DNA of 64,000 bases from Theropithecus gelada (taxonomy: Eukaryota > Chordata > Mammalia > Primates > Cercopithecidae): contig NC_037682.1 of assembly GCF_003255815.1 (NCBI RefSeq), positions 50,617,131 to 50,681,130 on the forward strand, read 5' to 3'. Shown one piece after another: positions 12,171 to 22,813 of the stretch. The notes beneath the pieces were generated by a model. It was not told the origin of the DNA. It saw nothing but the letters and a program-made list of their open reading frames with translations, and did no database searches. Each line of letters begins with the position of its first letter. Position 1 is the stretch's first letter. Position numbers and translations under genes: made by a program.

Positions 12171-12385
12171 TTACTCAAACTGTCGCTCTTCCTCTTCATC
12201 TGCTTCTTCAATGACCTGAATCTCATCTGCTTGAGGTAAGGAGGAGTTCTCCACCTGCAGTTTATTCCCATCAGCTTTACATTTTTCTTCTTCCTCTATG
12301 ATTTCCTTCCATATCTTATGGTTTTCAGTGAGGTGGTGCATTAGCTGACAAAATATTTGCCGTCTGCTTTTCCTTCTTGGTGGTT
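12171..12385 (-). CDS. PDE3B: PDE3B exon 16, C-terminus
   Basis: This is the last coding exon, read right to left from the acceptor CAG at 12386-12388. It starts with two bases that complete the Lys codon split with exon 15 (N-P-K-P-P-R-R-K-S-R-R). The region is basic at first (P-P-R-R-K-S-R-R), then amphipathic, then strongly acidic, ending ...I-E-E-A-D-E-E-E-E-R-Q-F-E and TAA at 12171-12173. As I recall, human PDE3B (1112 residues) ends at ...E-A-D-E-E-E. Here the next codon, 12186-12188, is GAG and not a stop, so the protein gains five residues (about 1117). This tail lies after the catalytic domain and has no known catalytic role. The exon identity is certain. The extension relies on my memory of the human end and on residue counting, which agree. 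Confidence 0.95.
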
Positions 12386-12429
12386 CTGTGAAATTTAAAA
12401 GAAATATATTCTAATCATAGCAATATGAT

Positions 12430-12620
12430 TTAATCATTCAACAAATATTAAGTGCCTATTATATTCTAGGTATCTAAGCACTGGGGTTACAAAAGTAAAC
12501 AGTACTATAAAATAATAGTATAATAAAAATAGTATAATTAAATAGTACTATAAAAATAATCCCTGCATTATGGTGTTCAGATTCTAGTGGAAAGAGCTAG
12601 GAAAACAGAAAGAAGCAAAA
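12430..12620 (-). mobile_element. L2-like 3' end remnant
   Basis: The order TTCAACAAATATTAAGTGCC, CTAGGTATCTAAGCACTGGG, then CAGATTCTAGTGGAAAGAG follows the reverse complement of an L2 3' region. It is interrupted by an AT-rich ATAGTA-type expansion. Confidence 0.5.
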
Positions 12621-12821
12621 CAGGAATACATTAGATGGTATTGTTATGGATAAAAACAAAATAGAGAAGAGGTTTAGGGAAAACTGGCTGGGTATGGTGG
12701 AGAGGGAAGAATTATGCTGAAATTTCAAATGAAAATAACCCAAAGTTAAAAAACAACCTTTAAGGGCATCTTATGTATTGAATTAAACACAATTACCAAC
12801 ATTTTGATAAGTATAATTTTT

Positions 12822-13013
12822 TTTTTTTTTTTTTTTGCGACGGAGTCTTGCTCTGTCACCCAGGCTGGAGTGCAGTGGTGCGATCTCAGCTCACTGCAAC
12901 CTCTGCCTCCCAGGTTCATGCCATTCTCCTGCCTCAGCCTCCCGAGTAGCTGGGACTACAGGTGCCCACCACTATGCCCAGCTAATATTTTGTATTTTTA
13001 GTAGAGATGGGGG
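12822..13013 (-). mobile_element. 5'-truncated Alu with target duplication
   Basis: A minus-strand Alu missing its 5' third. It is flanked by 12-base direct repeats AGTATAATTTTT at 12810-12821 and 13014-13025, so the truncation happened at insertion. Confidence 0.92.
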
Positions 13014-13862
13014 AGTATAATTTTTAGAAGTCAGTCAACCTTCAGATGCTAATGCCATTTTAAAAAAAAGAATTTTAAATACATTTTAATAGGATTTGCC
13101 ATGCTAATCCTAAATACAAGGCATGTGTGTGTTGCAGTGGGAGGTGCTTTGTAGTTTTCCTATCTGGTCTGATTTATTGCATGCTTGAAAATCAAAACAA
13201 TACTTATGTAGGTATAATTTAAATTCTACTTTAAAATGAGCAAATAACTGATTTCATTCACAATTACAAAGTGACAATTTTCATTTCATTTTCCATTCAT
13301 ACTAATTGTCTTATATAGAAAAGCATGTCATTACAGTTTGGTAACTCAAATTCATAATGCCACAATACTTGGCTCTCCCTTTACAACCAGGGAATGTATG
13401 TTTTCCTTCCCCCTCCCCCGCACTCCCCACTGTTTTGATCTATTTCTCAAGTCTATGTGAACGGCAGATTAGTATGCTGCTATGGAAGTTGTGCTCCTCA
13501 GTTTTCCAGTGGGATTGGGGGTGAGATGTGTGAAAAGGAGTGACATGAAGGAGGACTCGCCATGAGGATCCACCTATGTTCAGATGTGGTGATGGCCCTA
13601 TCGTGCATGCACAGGTGGAGCCTGCTGAATGAAGAGTACTGGTTAGAGGACAACACCTCAAGAGATGTTACTTTAATTGAATAAGAATAAGAATGCTTGT
13701 TGTATTACAGTATTCACCCAGTACCCAGCTTACAGCAGTTACTCAAAACATGACTATTGAATCTGAACATTTAGATAGTGGTTACTCAATATAATGACTG
13801 CCGAATCTGTATCTGAGAAACAAAGTTCCAAATCTAACTTAAATGGATATATGCAGTTATTA

Positions 13863-14071
13863 AAGGTTGAGTATCCCTATTCAAAATGCTTGGGACCAGA
13901 AGTGTTTCTGATTTTGGAATATTTGCATTATATTTAGCATCTCTAATTGAAAAATCTGAAATCCAAGTGTCCCAATGAATATCTCCTTTGAGCACCATGC
14001 TGGCACTCAAAAAGTTTTGGATTTTGGAGCATTTCATATTTCAGATTTTCAGACTTTGAATACTCAACCTA
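13863..14071. mobile_element. TcMar-Tigger-type element (MER44-like)
   Basis: About 209 bases with inverted ends AGGTTGAGTATCCC at the left and the matching TACTCAACCT at the right. Internal blocks include GCTTGGGACCAGAAGTGTTT and TTTTGGATTTTGGAGCATTT. The family name is approximate. It ends about 37 bases short of PDE3B exon 15. Confidence 0.75.
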
Positions 14072-14108
14072 TAACATTACATAAATTATAATGTCCCTAT
14101 ATTCTTAC

Positions 14109-14361
14109 TTGGATTTAGATTGTTTTCCATTTCTTCATCATCTGTATCTAATTCTTCACCATCTTCATCATCACCACTTTCAGTATCATTATCCTCTTCT
14201 GCTTCTATCCACTGACCTGGTAGCAAACCAGCAGCATCATAGGAGTTACACAGGGGACCCACTATGTGGGTGATAAAAGATTCTTGGAGTTTTGCTAGTT
14301 GAGGAGAAGAACGATCCATGAATGGACTGATGGGCAGACCAAGATTTGCTTCTTCATCTCC
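14109..14361 (-). CDS. PDE3B: PDE3B exon 15, catalytic Gln and acidic stretch
   Basis: A 253-base exon read right to left, from acceptor TGCAG to donor GTAAGAAT, opening in phase 0 with G-D-E-E-A-N-L-G. It encodes about residues 963-1047 in human numbering. The sequence M-D-R-S-S-P-Q-L-A-K-L-Q places the purine-clamping glutamine at residue 988, which pairs with the base of cAMP or cGMP. The P-L-C-N-S-Y-D helix follows, then a very acidic segment (E-A-E-E-D-N-D-T-E-S-G-D-D-E-D-G-E-E). This closes the PDE catalytic domain. Ile replaces Leu in Q-W-I-E as I recall the human protein. Confidence 0.97.
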
Positions 14362-14924
14362 CTGCATATTTTAAAAAGAAAAGTACATTTTTAACTGGTG
14401 AAAGAACCACTACTGAGCTTTGCTGTTAAAATTATCTTGAGTTTTTTTTAAATAAACAATTTATATAAAACTATTTTTTATAAATAAGCATCAATGAATC
14501 TATTCTATCATTTCAACTGTAAGAATTTAATATTGAGAAATCCTAAACAAAACTTTATTCTCACATTCTGTCCACATCAACCAGTATGGCTGATACTCAG
14601 TTAATAAGAAACATACAGATCTTTAAAAATAAGTATCAGATATTTTACTAACAACCTGCAAAATTCCATAGTGTCAATTATGGATTCTCTTTATCTAGGG
14701 GCAAAAGCATAATAGAAACATTTTTGTTGTAGTTATATCTCAAATGTACAGAGCTGAATTTTGCAAGTGCTTTTCAATAACACTACCTCCACCCCCCTTT
14801 TTTTTAACAGCAGAACTCTCTAATGATTCAAAATCAGAAAACCTAATATGAAAAACAAATAAAGTAGAGCTACCATAATGGAGGTGAGGCTCCTGGGACT
14901 AGATCCCCAATGGCCTGCCTTCTG

Positions 14925-15115
14925 TTACCCTACCACTGTGGCTTCTAGGGCTTAATTTGAGATCAGACTACTATCTGTGTGGTGTTGAGCAAGCTCTATG
15001 CACAAATGCACTGTGTGTAAAATCTGAATAATAATCTACCTTATAGGGATGCTATGATGAGGTTAAAAGGCAGTATTATATAAGGTGTTTAGCACAGTAC
15101 TGAGCATTCTCCAAA
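14925..15115 (+). mobile_element. MIR remnant
   Basis: Plus-strand MIR order: GTGTTGAGCAAGCTCTATGC, then GTGTGTAAAATCTGAATAATAA, cut here to TAAAATCTGAATAATAATC, then the GATGAGGTTAAAAG and TTTAGCACAGTACTGAGCA 3' part. Confidence 0.6.
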
Positions 15116-15676
15116 TGGTACTATTAACATTTTAGTCCTAGTGTCTGAACTGGTTTGGGATAAATTTCTCCCCACAGTGTACAAATTCTGCAGGTAAGCA
15201 GTGTCTGTTCTGTAATGAGCCAACATAACGCTGAGGAACCAACCAGAAACTGTCCCCGTGATTAACTGTCCCATGATTAGAAATCTTTTACGAGATTATC
15301 TTCTATGAGGAAGAAAACAATTGATGTTTTTCCAAAAACAGTTGGGTTTATCTATAGGACTCTGTAATTTCATAGATATAACCCAGGAGTTTGGCTTTCC
15401 TAAGCCCATGGCAGTTAAATGGCTGTAGGCATATAAAGACAGTATAATTAGGATAACAGGAGAAAAGTTGGGCATGGTTAGAATTTTACATCAATATCTG
15501 AAGAAAGTTTAATAGCATAACCAGAATGAGAAAGAAGTTTAGTTCTGATGAGGGATGATTAAAACTTTCATAAGTGGTAGGATATCAGATGACATTTTCC
15601 TCCTTTGATATTGAATGACACTTAGATTAAGTGAAACTCTCTGAGATAATATATTTTTAGTGATATATGTGAAATT

Positions 15677-15905
15677 ATAATAGTTAACATTTATTGAGAA
15701 CTTATGTGTAAGAAACTATTCTAAGAAGTCTACATATATTAGTTCATTTAATCGTCACAGAAACCTTATGACGTAGGTACCATCATTATTCCTATTTTAT
15801 CAGTGAGGAAACTGGCACAGAGAGGTTAAGTAACTTACCCAACCAAGGTCATATTGCAGATAAGGAAGGGAAGCCAGGATTCAGCCTCAGGCAGGGCTTC
15901 CAGGT
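15677..15905 (-). mobile_element. MIR, nearly complete
   Basis: Reverse complement of a MIR: AACATTTATTGAGAACTTA, then CATTTAATCGTCACAGAAACC, cut here to TTTAATCGTCACAGAAACC, then AGAGAGGTTAAGTAACTTACC, cut to AGGTTAAGTAACTTACCCAA. Well preserved for this age of element. Confidence 0.85.
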
Positions 15906-16687
15906 TTGCTTAATAAGTAAAATTCTATATGCTTTTAAAATAATATGCAGGGTCTAAATGAATATTTCTAATGTTATCTCACTGAACTAGTGAATTTTCT
16001 AAAACTGACATACACCATTATTTTTTATTACCTATTTGTACATATAATATAAAGATAACATTTTCCTTAGGATAAAATTCCTCATTTGTAAACATGAGAT
16101 CCATGGGCGAGCTCTAAATAAAGCAAGTTTCAATTATCACTGAGAATGAAGATGAGAATATGCAAACTGCATATTATAATCTTACAAATTAGGTAAATAC
16201 AGCCATTTACTACCCCAAGTTAAATATAATTTAAACATATCAGAGAATAGTAAAATACTAATAATGTTTCCATGATTATACAATATGGCATTTTGTAACT
16301 TATAAACAGCAGAGTATACACTATTGTGTTGGGATGTTTAGCTGGTGGGTGTAAAACACTGCACATTTTCAATATAATCTGGAAGTAACAAAATATACCA
16401 GGTGCATGGTTACATAGGCTCAATTACTCCCACTTTCCACTCATGTTAAGAAAGCCCTCACCTGGTAGATATCTTGACCTTTCCTGATAATTAGGGCCAA
16501 CAAGGATTGCTAAGGAATGTAATTCCAAAGTCAAAAAGGTGTATTTGCTATTTTGGAGATAACAAAATGTTAGGTATGTCAGGAAATCATGTACTCCTAC
16601 ACTGTAGGAAGCCTCAAAAGTGGACCCCAAAAATGGCAGATTCAGCAAAGTGGAAAGATTATTTTAATGCCAAAAATTTTATAGTAT

Positions 16688-18363
16688 TCTCTGATAGTTT
16701 GTATTTCTGTGGGGTCAGTGGTGATATCACCTTCATCATTTTTTATTGCATCCATTTGATTCTTCTCTCTTTTCTTCTTTATTAATCTAGCTAGTGGTCT
16801 ATTTTGTTAATCTTTTCAAAAAATCACCTCCTGGATTCATTGATTTTTTTGAAGGGTTTTCTGTGTCTCTATTTCCTTCGGTTCTGCTCTGATCTTAGTT
16901 CTTTCTTGTCTTCTGCTAGCTTTTGAATTTGTTTGTTCTTGCTTCTCTAGTTCTTTTAATTGTGATGTTAGGGTGTCGATTTTAGATCTTTCCCGCTTTC
17001 TCCTGTGGGCATTTAGTGCTATAAATTTCCCTCTAAACACCACTTTAGCTATGTCCCAGAGATTCTGGTACATTGTGTCTATTTATTTCTGCCTTAATTT
17101 TGTTATTTACCCAGTAGTCATTCAGGAGCAGGTTGTTCAGTTTCCATGTAGTTGTGCGGTTTTGAGTGAGTTTCTTAATCCTGATTTCTAATTTGATTGC
17201 ACGGTGGTCTGAGAGACTGTTTGTTATGATTTCTGTTCTTTTCCATTTGCTGAGGAGTGTTTTATTTCCAACTATGTGGTCAATTGTAGAACAAGTGCGA
17301 TGTGGTGCTGAGAAGAATGTATTTTCTGTTGATTTGGGGTGGAGAGTTCTGTAGATGTCTATTAGGTCCACTTGGTCCAGAGCTGAGTTCAAGTCCTGAA
17401 TATCCTTGTTAATTTTCTGTCTCGTTGATCTGTCTAATGTTGACAGTGGGGTGTTAAAATCTCCCATTATTGTTGTATGGGAGTCTAAGTCTCTTTGTAA
17501 GTCTCTAAGGACTTGCTTTATGAATCTGGGTGCTCCTGTATTGGGTGCATACATATTTAGGATAGTTAGCTGTTCTTGATTAATTGATCCCTTTACCATT
17601 ATGTAAGGACCTTCTTTGTATTTTTCAATCTTTGTTGGTTTAAAGTCTGTTTCATCAGAGACTAGGATTGCAAACCCTGCTTTTTTTCTGCTTTCCATTT
17701 GCTTGGTATATCTTTCTCCATCCCTTTATTTTGAGCCTATGTGTGTCTTTGCATGTGAGATGGGTCTCCTGAATACAGCGCACTGATGGGTCTTGACTCT
17801 TTATCCAATTTGCCAGTCTGTGCCTTTTAATTGGGGCATTTAGCCCATTTATATTTAAGGCTAATACTGTTATGTGTGAATTTGATCCTGTCATTATGAT
17901 ACTAGCAAGTTAATTTTGCCCATTAGTTGATGCGGTTTCTTCATAGTGTCAATGGTCTTTACAATTTGGCATGTTTTTGCAGTAGCTGGTATCAGTTTTT
18001 CCTTTCCATATTTAGTGCTTCCTTCAGGAGTTCTTGTAAGGCAGGTCTGGAGGTGACAAAATCTCTCAGCATTTGCTTGTGTGTAAAGGATTTTATTTCT
18101 CCATCACTTAAGCAGCTTAGTTTGGCTGGATATGAAACTCTGGGTTGAAAATTCTTTTCTTAAAAAAAAAAAAAGAAAATTCTTTTCTTTAAGAATGTTG
18201 AATATTGGCCCCACTCTCTTCTGGCTTGTATGGTTTCTGCAGAGAGATCCACTGGTAGTCTGATGGGCTTCCCTTTGTGAGTAACCCAGCCTTTCTCTCT
18301 GACTGCCCTTAACATTTTTTCCTTCATTCAACCTTGGCGAATCAGACGATTATGCGTCTTGGG
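16688..18363 (-). mobile_element. L1 (L1PA/PB-type) segment, inverted 5' part
   Basis: Minus-strand L1 running from the end of ORF1 (right, near 18330) into ORF2. The endonuclease domain is readable in two frames. 17655-17894 holds the first half, with N-I-N-G-L-N and Q-E-T-H-L. 17045-17698 holds the second half, with G-D-F-N-T, T-I-D-H-I-V and S-D-H. A frameshift near 17690 separates them, so no active enzyme is encoded. At about 18363 the orientation switches to plus-strand L1 3' sequence, which suggests one insertion with a 5' inversion. Confidence 0.88.
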
Positions 18364-18963
18364 ATATTTATGTGGCCAACAAACATATGAAAAAAGCTCA
18401 TCATCACTAGTCATTAGAGAAATGCAAATAAAAACCACAATGAGATAACCTCTTATGCCAGTTGGAATGGCGATCATTAAAGTCAGGAAACAACAGATAC
18501 TGGAAAGGATGTGGAGAAATAGGAACGCTTTTCAAAGACTTAGAACTAACCCAAATGCCCATCAATGATAGACTGGATAAAGAAAATGTGGCACATATAT
18601 ACCACGGAATACTATGCAATTATAAAAAAAGGATGAGTTCACGTCCTTTGCAGGGACATAGATGTAGCTGGAAACCATCATTCTCAGCAAACACAGAAAC
18701 AGAAAACCAAACACTGTATGTTCTCACTCATAAGTGGGAGTTGAACAATGAGAACACATGGACACAAGGAGGGGAACATGACACATGGGGGCCTGTCACG
18801 GGGTGGGGCGGTAGGGGAGGGATAGCATTAGGAGAAATAACTAATGTAGATAACGGGTTGATGAGTGCAGCAAACCACCATGGCACATGTATACCTATGT
18901 AACAAAACTGCATGTTCTGCACATGTACCCCAGAACTTAAAGAATAATAATGAAAAAATTTTT
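18364..18963 (+). mobile_element. L1 3' end, direct part of the same insertion
   Basis: Plus-strand L1 3' end: GGCCAACAAACATATGAAAA, the ORF2 end, the 3' UTR with a G-rich tract, and an A-rich tail. About 190 bases of the usual ORF2 end are missing at about 18528 (AACGCTTTT joins CAAAGACTTAG). The frame at 18462-18902 is L1 3' sequence, not a gene. Confidence 0.88.
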
Positions 18964-18979
18964 TAAAGATTTAAGAACA

Positions 18980-19265
18980 GCTGGGCACAGTGGCTCACGT
19001 CTGTAATCCCAACACTTTGGGAGGCTGAGGTGGGTGGATCACAAGGTCAGGAATTTGAGACCAGCCTGACCAACATCGTGAAACCCCATCTCTACTAAAA
19101 ATACAAAAATTAGCCAGGCATGGTGGCGTGTGCCTGTAATCCCAGCTACTCAGGAGGCTGAGGCAGGAGAATCGCTTGAACACAGGAGGCAGAGGTTGCA
19201 GTGAGCCGAGATTGTGCCACTGCACTACAGCCTGGGCAACAGAGCAAGCCTCTGTCTCAAAAAAA
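18980..19265 (+). mobile_element. Full-length AluS-like element
   Basis: A complete dimeric Alu inserted at the A-rich end of the L1. Its 13-base target duplication AGATTTAAGAACA is at 18967-18979 and 19266-19278. Confidence 0.95.
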
Positions 19266-19545
19266 AGATTTAAGAACAAAAGAGCATGCTTATATCTTTG
19301 AATCCTTGAAAACCACTAAGTGTCTATTCTCTCCATTTGTAGCCCTCTGTCCAGATTTCTTCCCAGTTGATGTTCCTATGGCAGGGAGTTAGTCTTTTTA
19401 TAGCAGAGTTGAAAATGGATTGATATTCTTTATATTCTGAGCATACCCTGAATAATTTAAAAACCACTTCATCTGGAAACAATTATTCTAGGTTACAGAA
19501 TCTCAGGGCTGAAAGAGACCTTGGAATCATAATGTCATCTAGCCT

Positions 19546-20243
19546 TGTTATAGAAAGTAGTCAGAAAGAAATGGGCAGAGCAGGAGAGGGCCTGCCCCCA
19601 ACCCAATCAGAAATGTCAGGTGACCATCAGGTGATAGGTTAAGCTGTCTCTCTAAAATAATAATTGGTCACAGCTGGCACCAGGGTAAGGCAGTCACCCA
19701 ATAGATAGAAAAACCTGAAACTGGTCATCAGCAGCATCCTGATAAGATCTCAGGAGCTGGGTGAGTGGGCTCAAGCATGTACACTAAGAGGCAAAATGGT
19801 GAAGTTTAATTGGTATATAGCCTTCCTCCATGAACTCTGGACAGGTAAGGGAAAAATGCCTCAAGTGAGCATGAATACAACTTCAGTAAACACACTGTGT
19901 ATGTGGCCCCTCCCAAGTGCTGGCAGGCCACTGCACATCCGACAGCCACCTCAAGGGATGAATTGGGAGAAGTAACACAACCCTGGAAGCATGCCAGTGC
20001 ATAAGACTCCAAGTCAAAGATCAAACCATGCACTTGATCTCTCAGGTTGCCCTCCTGGTCTTCTTCCAAGTGTACTTTACTTCCTTTCATTCTTGCTCTA
20101 AAGCTTTTAAATAAACTTTCCCTTCTGCTCTAAAACTTGCCTCAATCGCTCCCTCTGCCTTATGCCCCTCAGTTGAATTCTTTCTTCTGAGGGGGCAAGA
20201 ATTGAGGTTGCTGCAGACTCGTACGGATTTGCCGCTGCTAACA
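19546..20243 (+). mobile_element. Solo ERV1-type LTR, antisense to PDE3B
   Basis: A 698-base unit starting TGTTATAG and ending CTAACA, flanked by GCCT (19542-19545) and GCCC (20244-20247), a plausible 4-base target duplication. It contains a TATA-like TTGGTATATAGCC at about 19810 and a polyadenylation signal AAATAAACTTTCC at about 20109. Its body resembles an ERV1 (HERV-9-like) LTR. No internal proviral sequence adjoins it, so it is a solo LTR. Confidence 0.72.
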
Positions 20244-20490
20244 GCCCTACCTATAGACTCACGAGTATATTCAGCTCACTCAAGATAGGGAATAGGTTAT
20301 TTTTTAAAATTTTAACAGCAATGGCAAACAGAACATAGAAAATACTAAGAACCAAAGCAAATGCAACAATTTTTAACCCTTCCCAGTCAAAGCAACTCAG
20401 AATTCAAACACTTAATAAAGCTATCCAAAAACCCAAAGAGGAGTGTCTTCTTATGACAGCTCTTAAAAATCCCACCAAGCTCATGTTTCA

Positions 20491-20658
<168 letters not shown>

Positions 20659-20917
20659 CTATTTTGGAAAAACAAACTCATTTTAGGTTCTGAAGGCATT
20701 TAAAAAAATTGTTGTTTTGTTTGCTTTTACCAAATTATCTTAAAACTGTTTCCTGTCTAAATGACAGAAAGTTAGTTCAGCAAATAGTTCTTTTTAAAAT
20801 CAGTTTATTCCATAATATGGACTTCTATTGGTTAAATTTCCTTTCTAAAAATGCTTTCTAGAAAAACATATAACCATGGGTTTCAATATTTGTGATTACC
20901 ACAAAGAATCATGAATT

Positions 20918-20952
20918 ATATGTGTGTGTGTATATATATACACATATATATT
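20918..20952. repeat. (TG)n(TA)n microsatellite
   Basis: A short alternating purine-pyrimidine tract of TGTG, TATA and CACA runs. Confidence 0.85.
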
Positions 20953-21087
20953 AAGTATAGTAGATACACAATATCAAAAAAATAATATAAGAATTATAAC
21001 TACTTATTTCTACCTCAAAAAAGAACACTTAAGAAGCTAGAGAAGTTTGCTCTTGCTGTGAAAGGCAATGATATAGTGACCTGAACA

Positions 21088-21330
21088 CAAGTCTGAGAAG
21101 CTGGCCCTATAGTTTTAAATCCTGACTCAGAATGTCATGAATCAGCAAGCTGTATTCTGAATCAAAAATTCAGTGTGTAACAGTGAAAAAACTGCTTAAT
21201 CTATTCGAATCTAACTTTCTTCATCTATGAAGTAGGAAAAGTAATACCAATCTAGCCATGCTGCTATGAGGATTAATAAATGAAAAAATGCCTTGCTCAC
21301 GGTAAGTGTTAAATATTGTTATTTAAATAA
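21088..21330 (+). mobile_element. MIR remnant
   Basis: Plus-strand MIR order with TTTCTTCATCTATGAAGTAG and GCTATGAGGATTAATAAATG. It is diverged and has a small internal duplication of the AATCA region. Confidence 0.6.
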
Positions 21331-22034
21331 ATGATAATTGTCATTATTAGCTGGAAAAAAAAGCCTTTCAAGAACTAAAATTTCATTTTGTAAAAAATGA
21401 AAAGAATGAGCCATGTCATAGCTTTTGAACTTCAGTGTTATGGTTGCTTTTTGGCACCAAACTCTTTCAGAAAAAAAAAAAAAATTATGTAGAACACCAT
21501 CATAGAAAACACTTGAGAGAAGAGCTCTTTTGACTGAAACTTAATAGGAGGTCTAGAGCCCCATTCATATGGCATTTTTTTGAGAGACTTCAAAATAGAA
21601 GTCTTTACGGAATACACATTCAAAGTATTGTGTTAGATAATCTTTTACCTGTAAAAGGTGACTTAAGCACTTAAATGAATTTTATTTAAAAATTAAAGTG
21701 AATAAAACTATACAACTATGAAATAATTTTAAAGGTACCCTGATTTCTCACTGATTTTCATAAGCATTTCATTAATGTCATGACAACAACATATATAAGG
21801 GTCTCCTTCCAGCGGGTTTAATCTAGTACTCCTTTGTTACCAGTTTCTCTACCCTGCAGGTACAGCTTCTTTTAGGTCACAAAAGTCATCAAGAAAATAG
21901 CAGCTTCCTGCAAGCCAGGGCGGGAATCTAAAGCGGTGGTCCTCAACTTTTTTCACCTCAAATGTCTGAGGGATAAAGCATAGTCCCATGAGTACCACTG
22001 TCATACTGGGGCAGTGATTCTTGGTCCCCTGGTG

Positions 22035-22115
22035 AATATGAGTTCTTTGGCCTAGTACAATGTCTGCACATAGTGGGCAATCCCAATAAATACTTGTTGA
22101 ATGACTGAATTATTC
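22035..22115 (+). mobile_element. L2 3' end remnant
   Basis: CTGCACATAGTGGGCAATC followed by AATAAATACTTGTTGAATGA is the typical L2 3' terminus. Confidence 0.65.
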
Positions 22116-22209
22116 TCAAGTAGAAGAAGGTGCTTCCTTTTCCCTACACTAGCCAGCTAAAGAATCACTAATATAAAGAAGGTATAACAGGTGCAGTGAG
22201 GTAGGCATA

Positions 22210-22245
22210 ATTAACTGGATTCTTAGAATTAACTGGATTCTTAGA
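22210..22245. repeat. 18-base tandem duplication
   Basis: ATTAACTGGATTCTTAGA occurs twice in direct succession. Confidence 0.95.
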
Positions 22246-22609
22246 AAACACATAAAATTAATTTTATATAATGCCTTACTTGACACTAAGCATGGCTTTG
22301 TCAAATCTCTCTTTAAACTCATTTGAAATAACTGGTTTGTTTCTAGGTGAAAGTATGTGAAATAAAGTCACAATAGTATAAGTTTATGTGTTGAAAGAAA
22401 ATATAGCAAGCAATAATATTTTAGGAAATGTTACCATAACAATAAAAATGTTTATTTTTTAAAATATAGGCATATATATTATTTTATATCAACTATTTAT
22501 TGTTACTTTCTCAGCAGTAATAATTCTAACTTAACATTAAAAATCATATTTTATCAGTAACACTGACAATAAAGATTTTTTAAATCAGGCACTAATTTTC
22601 ATAACAAAC

Positions 22610-22813
22610 CTTGGCATTGAATTCTGCAAGAAAATCAAAATGCTTTTTAAGATCTGTGGCAAGGATTGCTTCGATGACTAAAAAACGAAAGCGCTTGAAT
22701 TCCACATGATCAAGATGAAGAAGGAAGTTGTATTCTGGGTGAGAAAGATACAGATTCCAAGCTGACGCAGCATGATGATTTTCCAGAACAGATCTGTCAT
22801 TGTATAAAACTGC
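22610..22813 (-). CDS. PDE3B: PDE3B exon 13, catalytic helices
   Basis: A 204-base exon (68 codons, phase 0 at both ends). It reads A-V-L-Y-N-D-R-S-V-L-E-N-H-H-A-A-S-A-W, the PDE signature helix after the first metal site, then F-L-L-H-L-D-H-V-E-F-K-R-F-R and K-K-H-F-D-F-L-A-E-F-N-A-K. The acceptor TTTTTAG and donor GTTTGT are canonical. It covers residues 841-908 in human numbering. His stands in S-H-P-E-Y-N where I recall Arg in human. Confidence 0.97.

Larger units (their letters stand above)
12386..14108 (-). other. PDE3B: PDE3B intron 15
   Basis: Holds an L2-like remnant at about 12430-12620, a 5'-truncated Alu, and a Tigger-type element near exon 15. 13090-13860 shows no recognisable feature. 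Confidence 0.7.
20659..22609 (-). other. PDE3B: PDE3B intron 13
   Basis: Contains a TG/TA microsatellite at about 20918-20952, a plus-strand MIR at about 21088-21330, an L2 3' end at about 22035-22115 and an 18-base tandem duplication at 22210-22245. The rest is unremarkable. Confidence 0.7.

Noticed and set aside
14925..15905. Possible tRNA-like genes in intron 14
   Set aside because: They are MIR remnants, whose ancestors were tRNA-derived; no intact tRNA fold was seen.
17045..17894. Open frames encoding endonuclease motifs
   Set aside because: They are two frames of a broken L1 ORF2 endonuclease domain.
18462..18902. 146-codon plus-strand open frame
   Set aside because: It lies in L1 3' end sequence, including its 3' UTR.
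22210..22245. Direct repeats considered as a CRISPR-like array
   Set aside because: Only two copies without spacers, in a primate intron.
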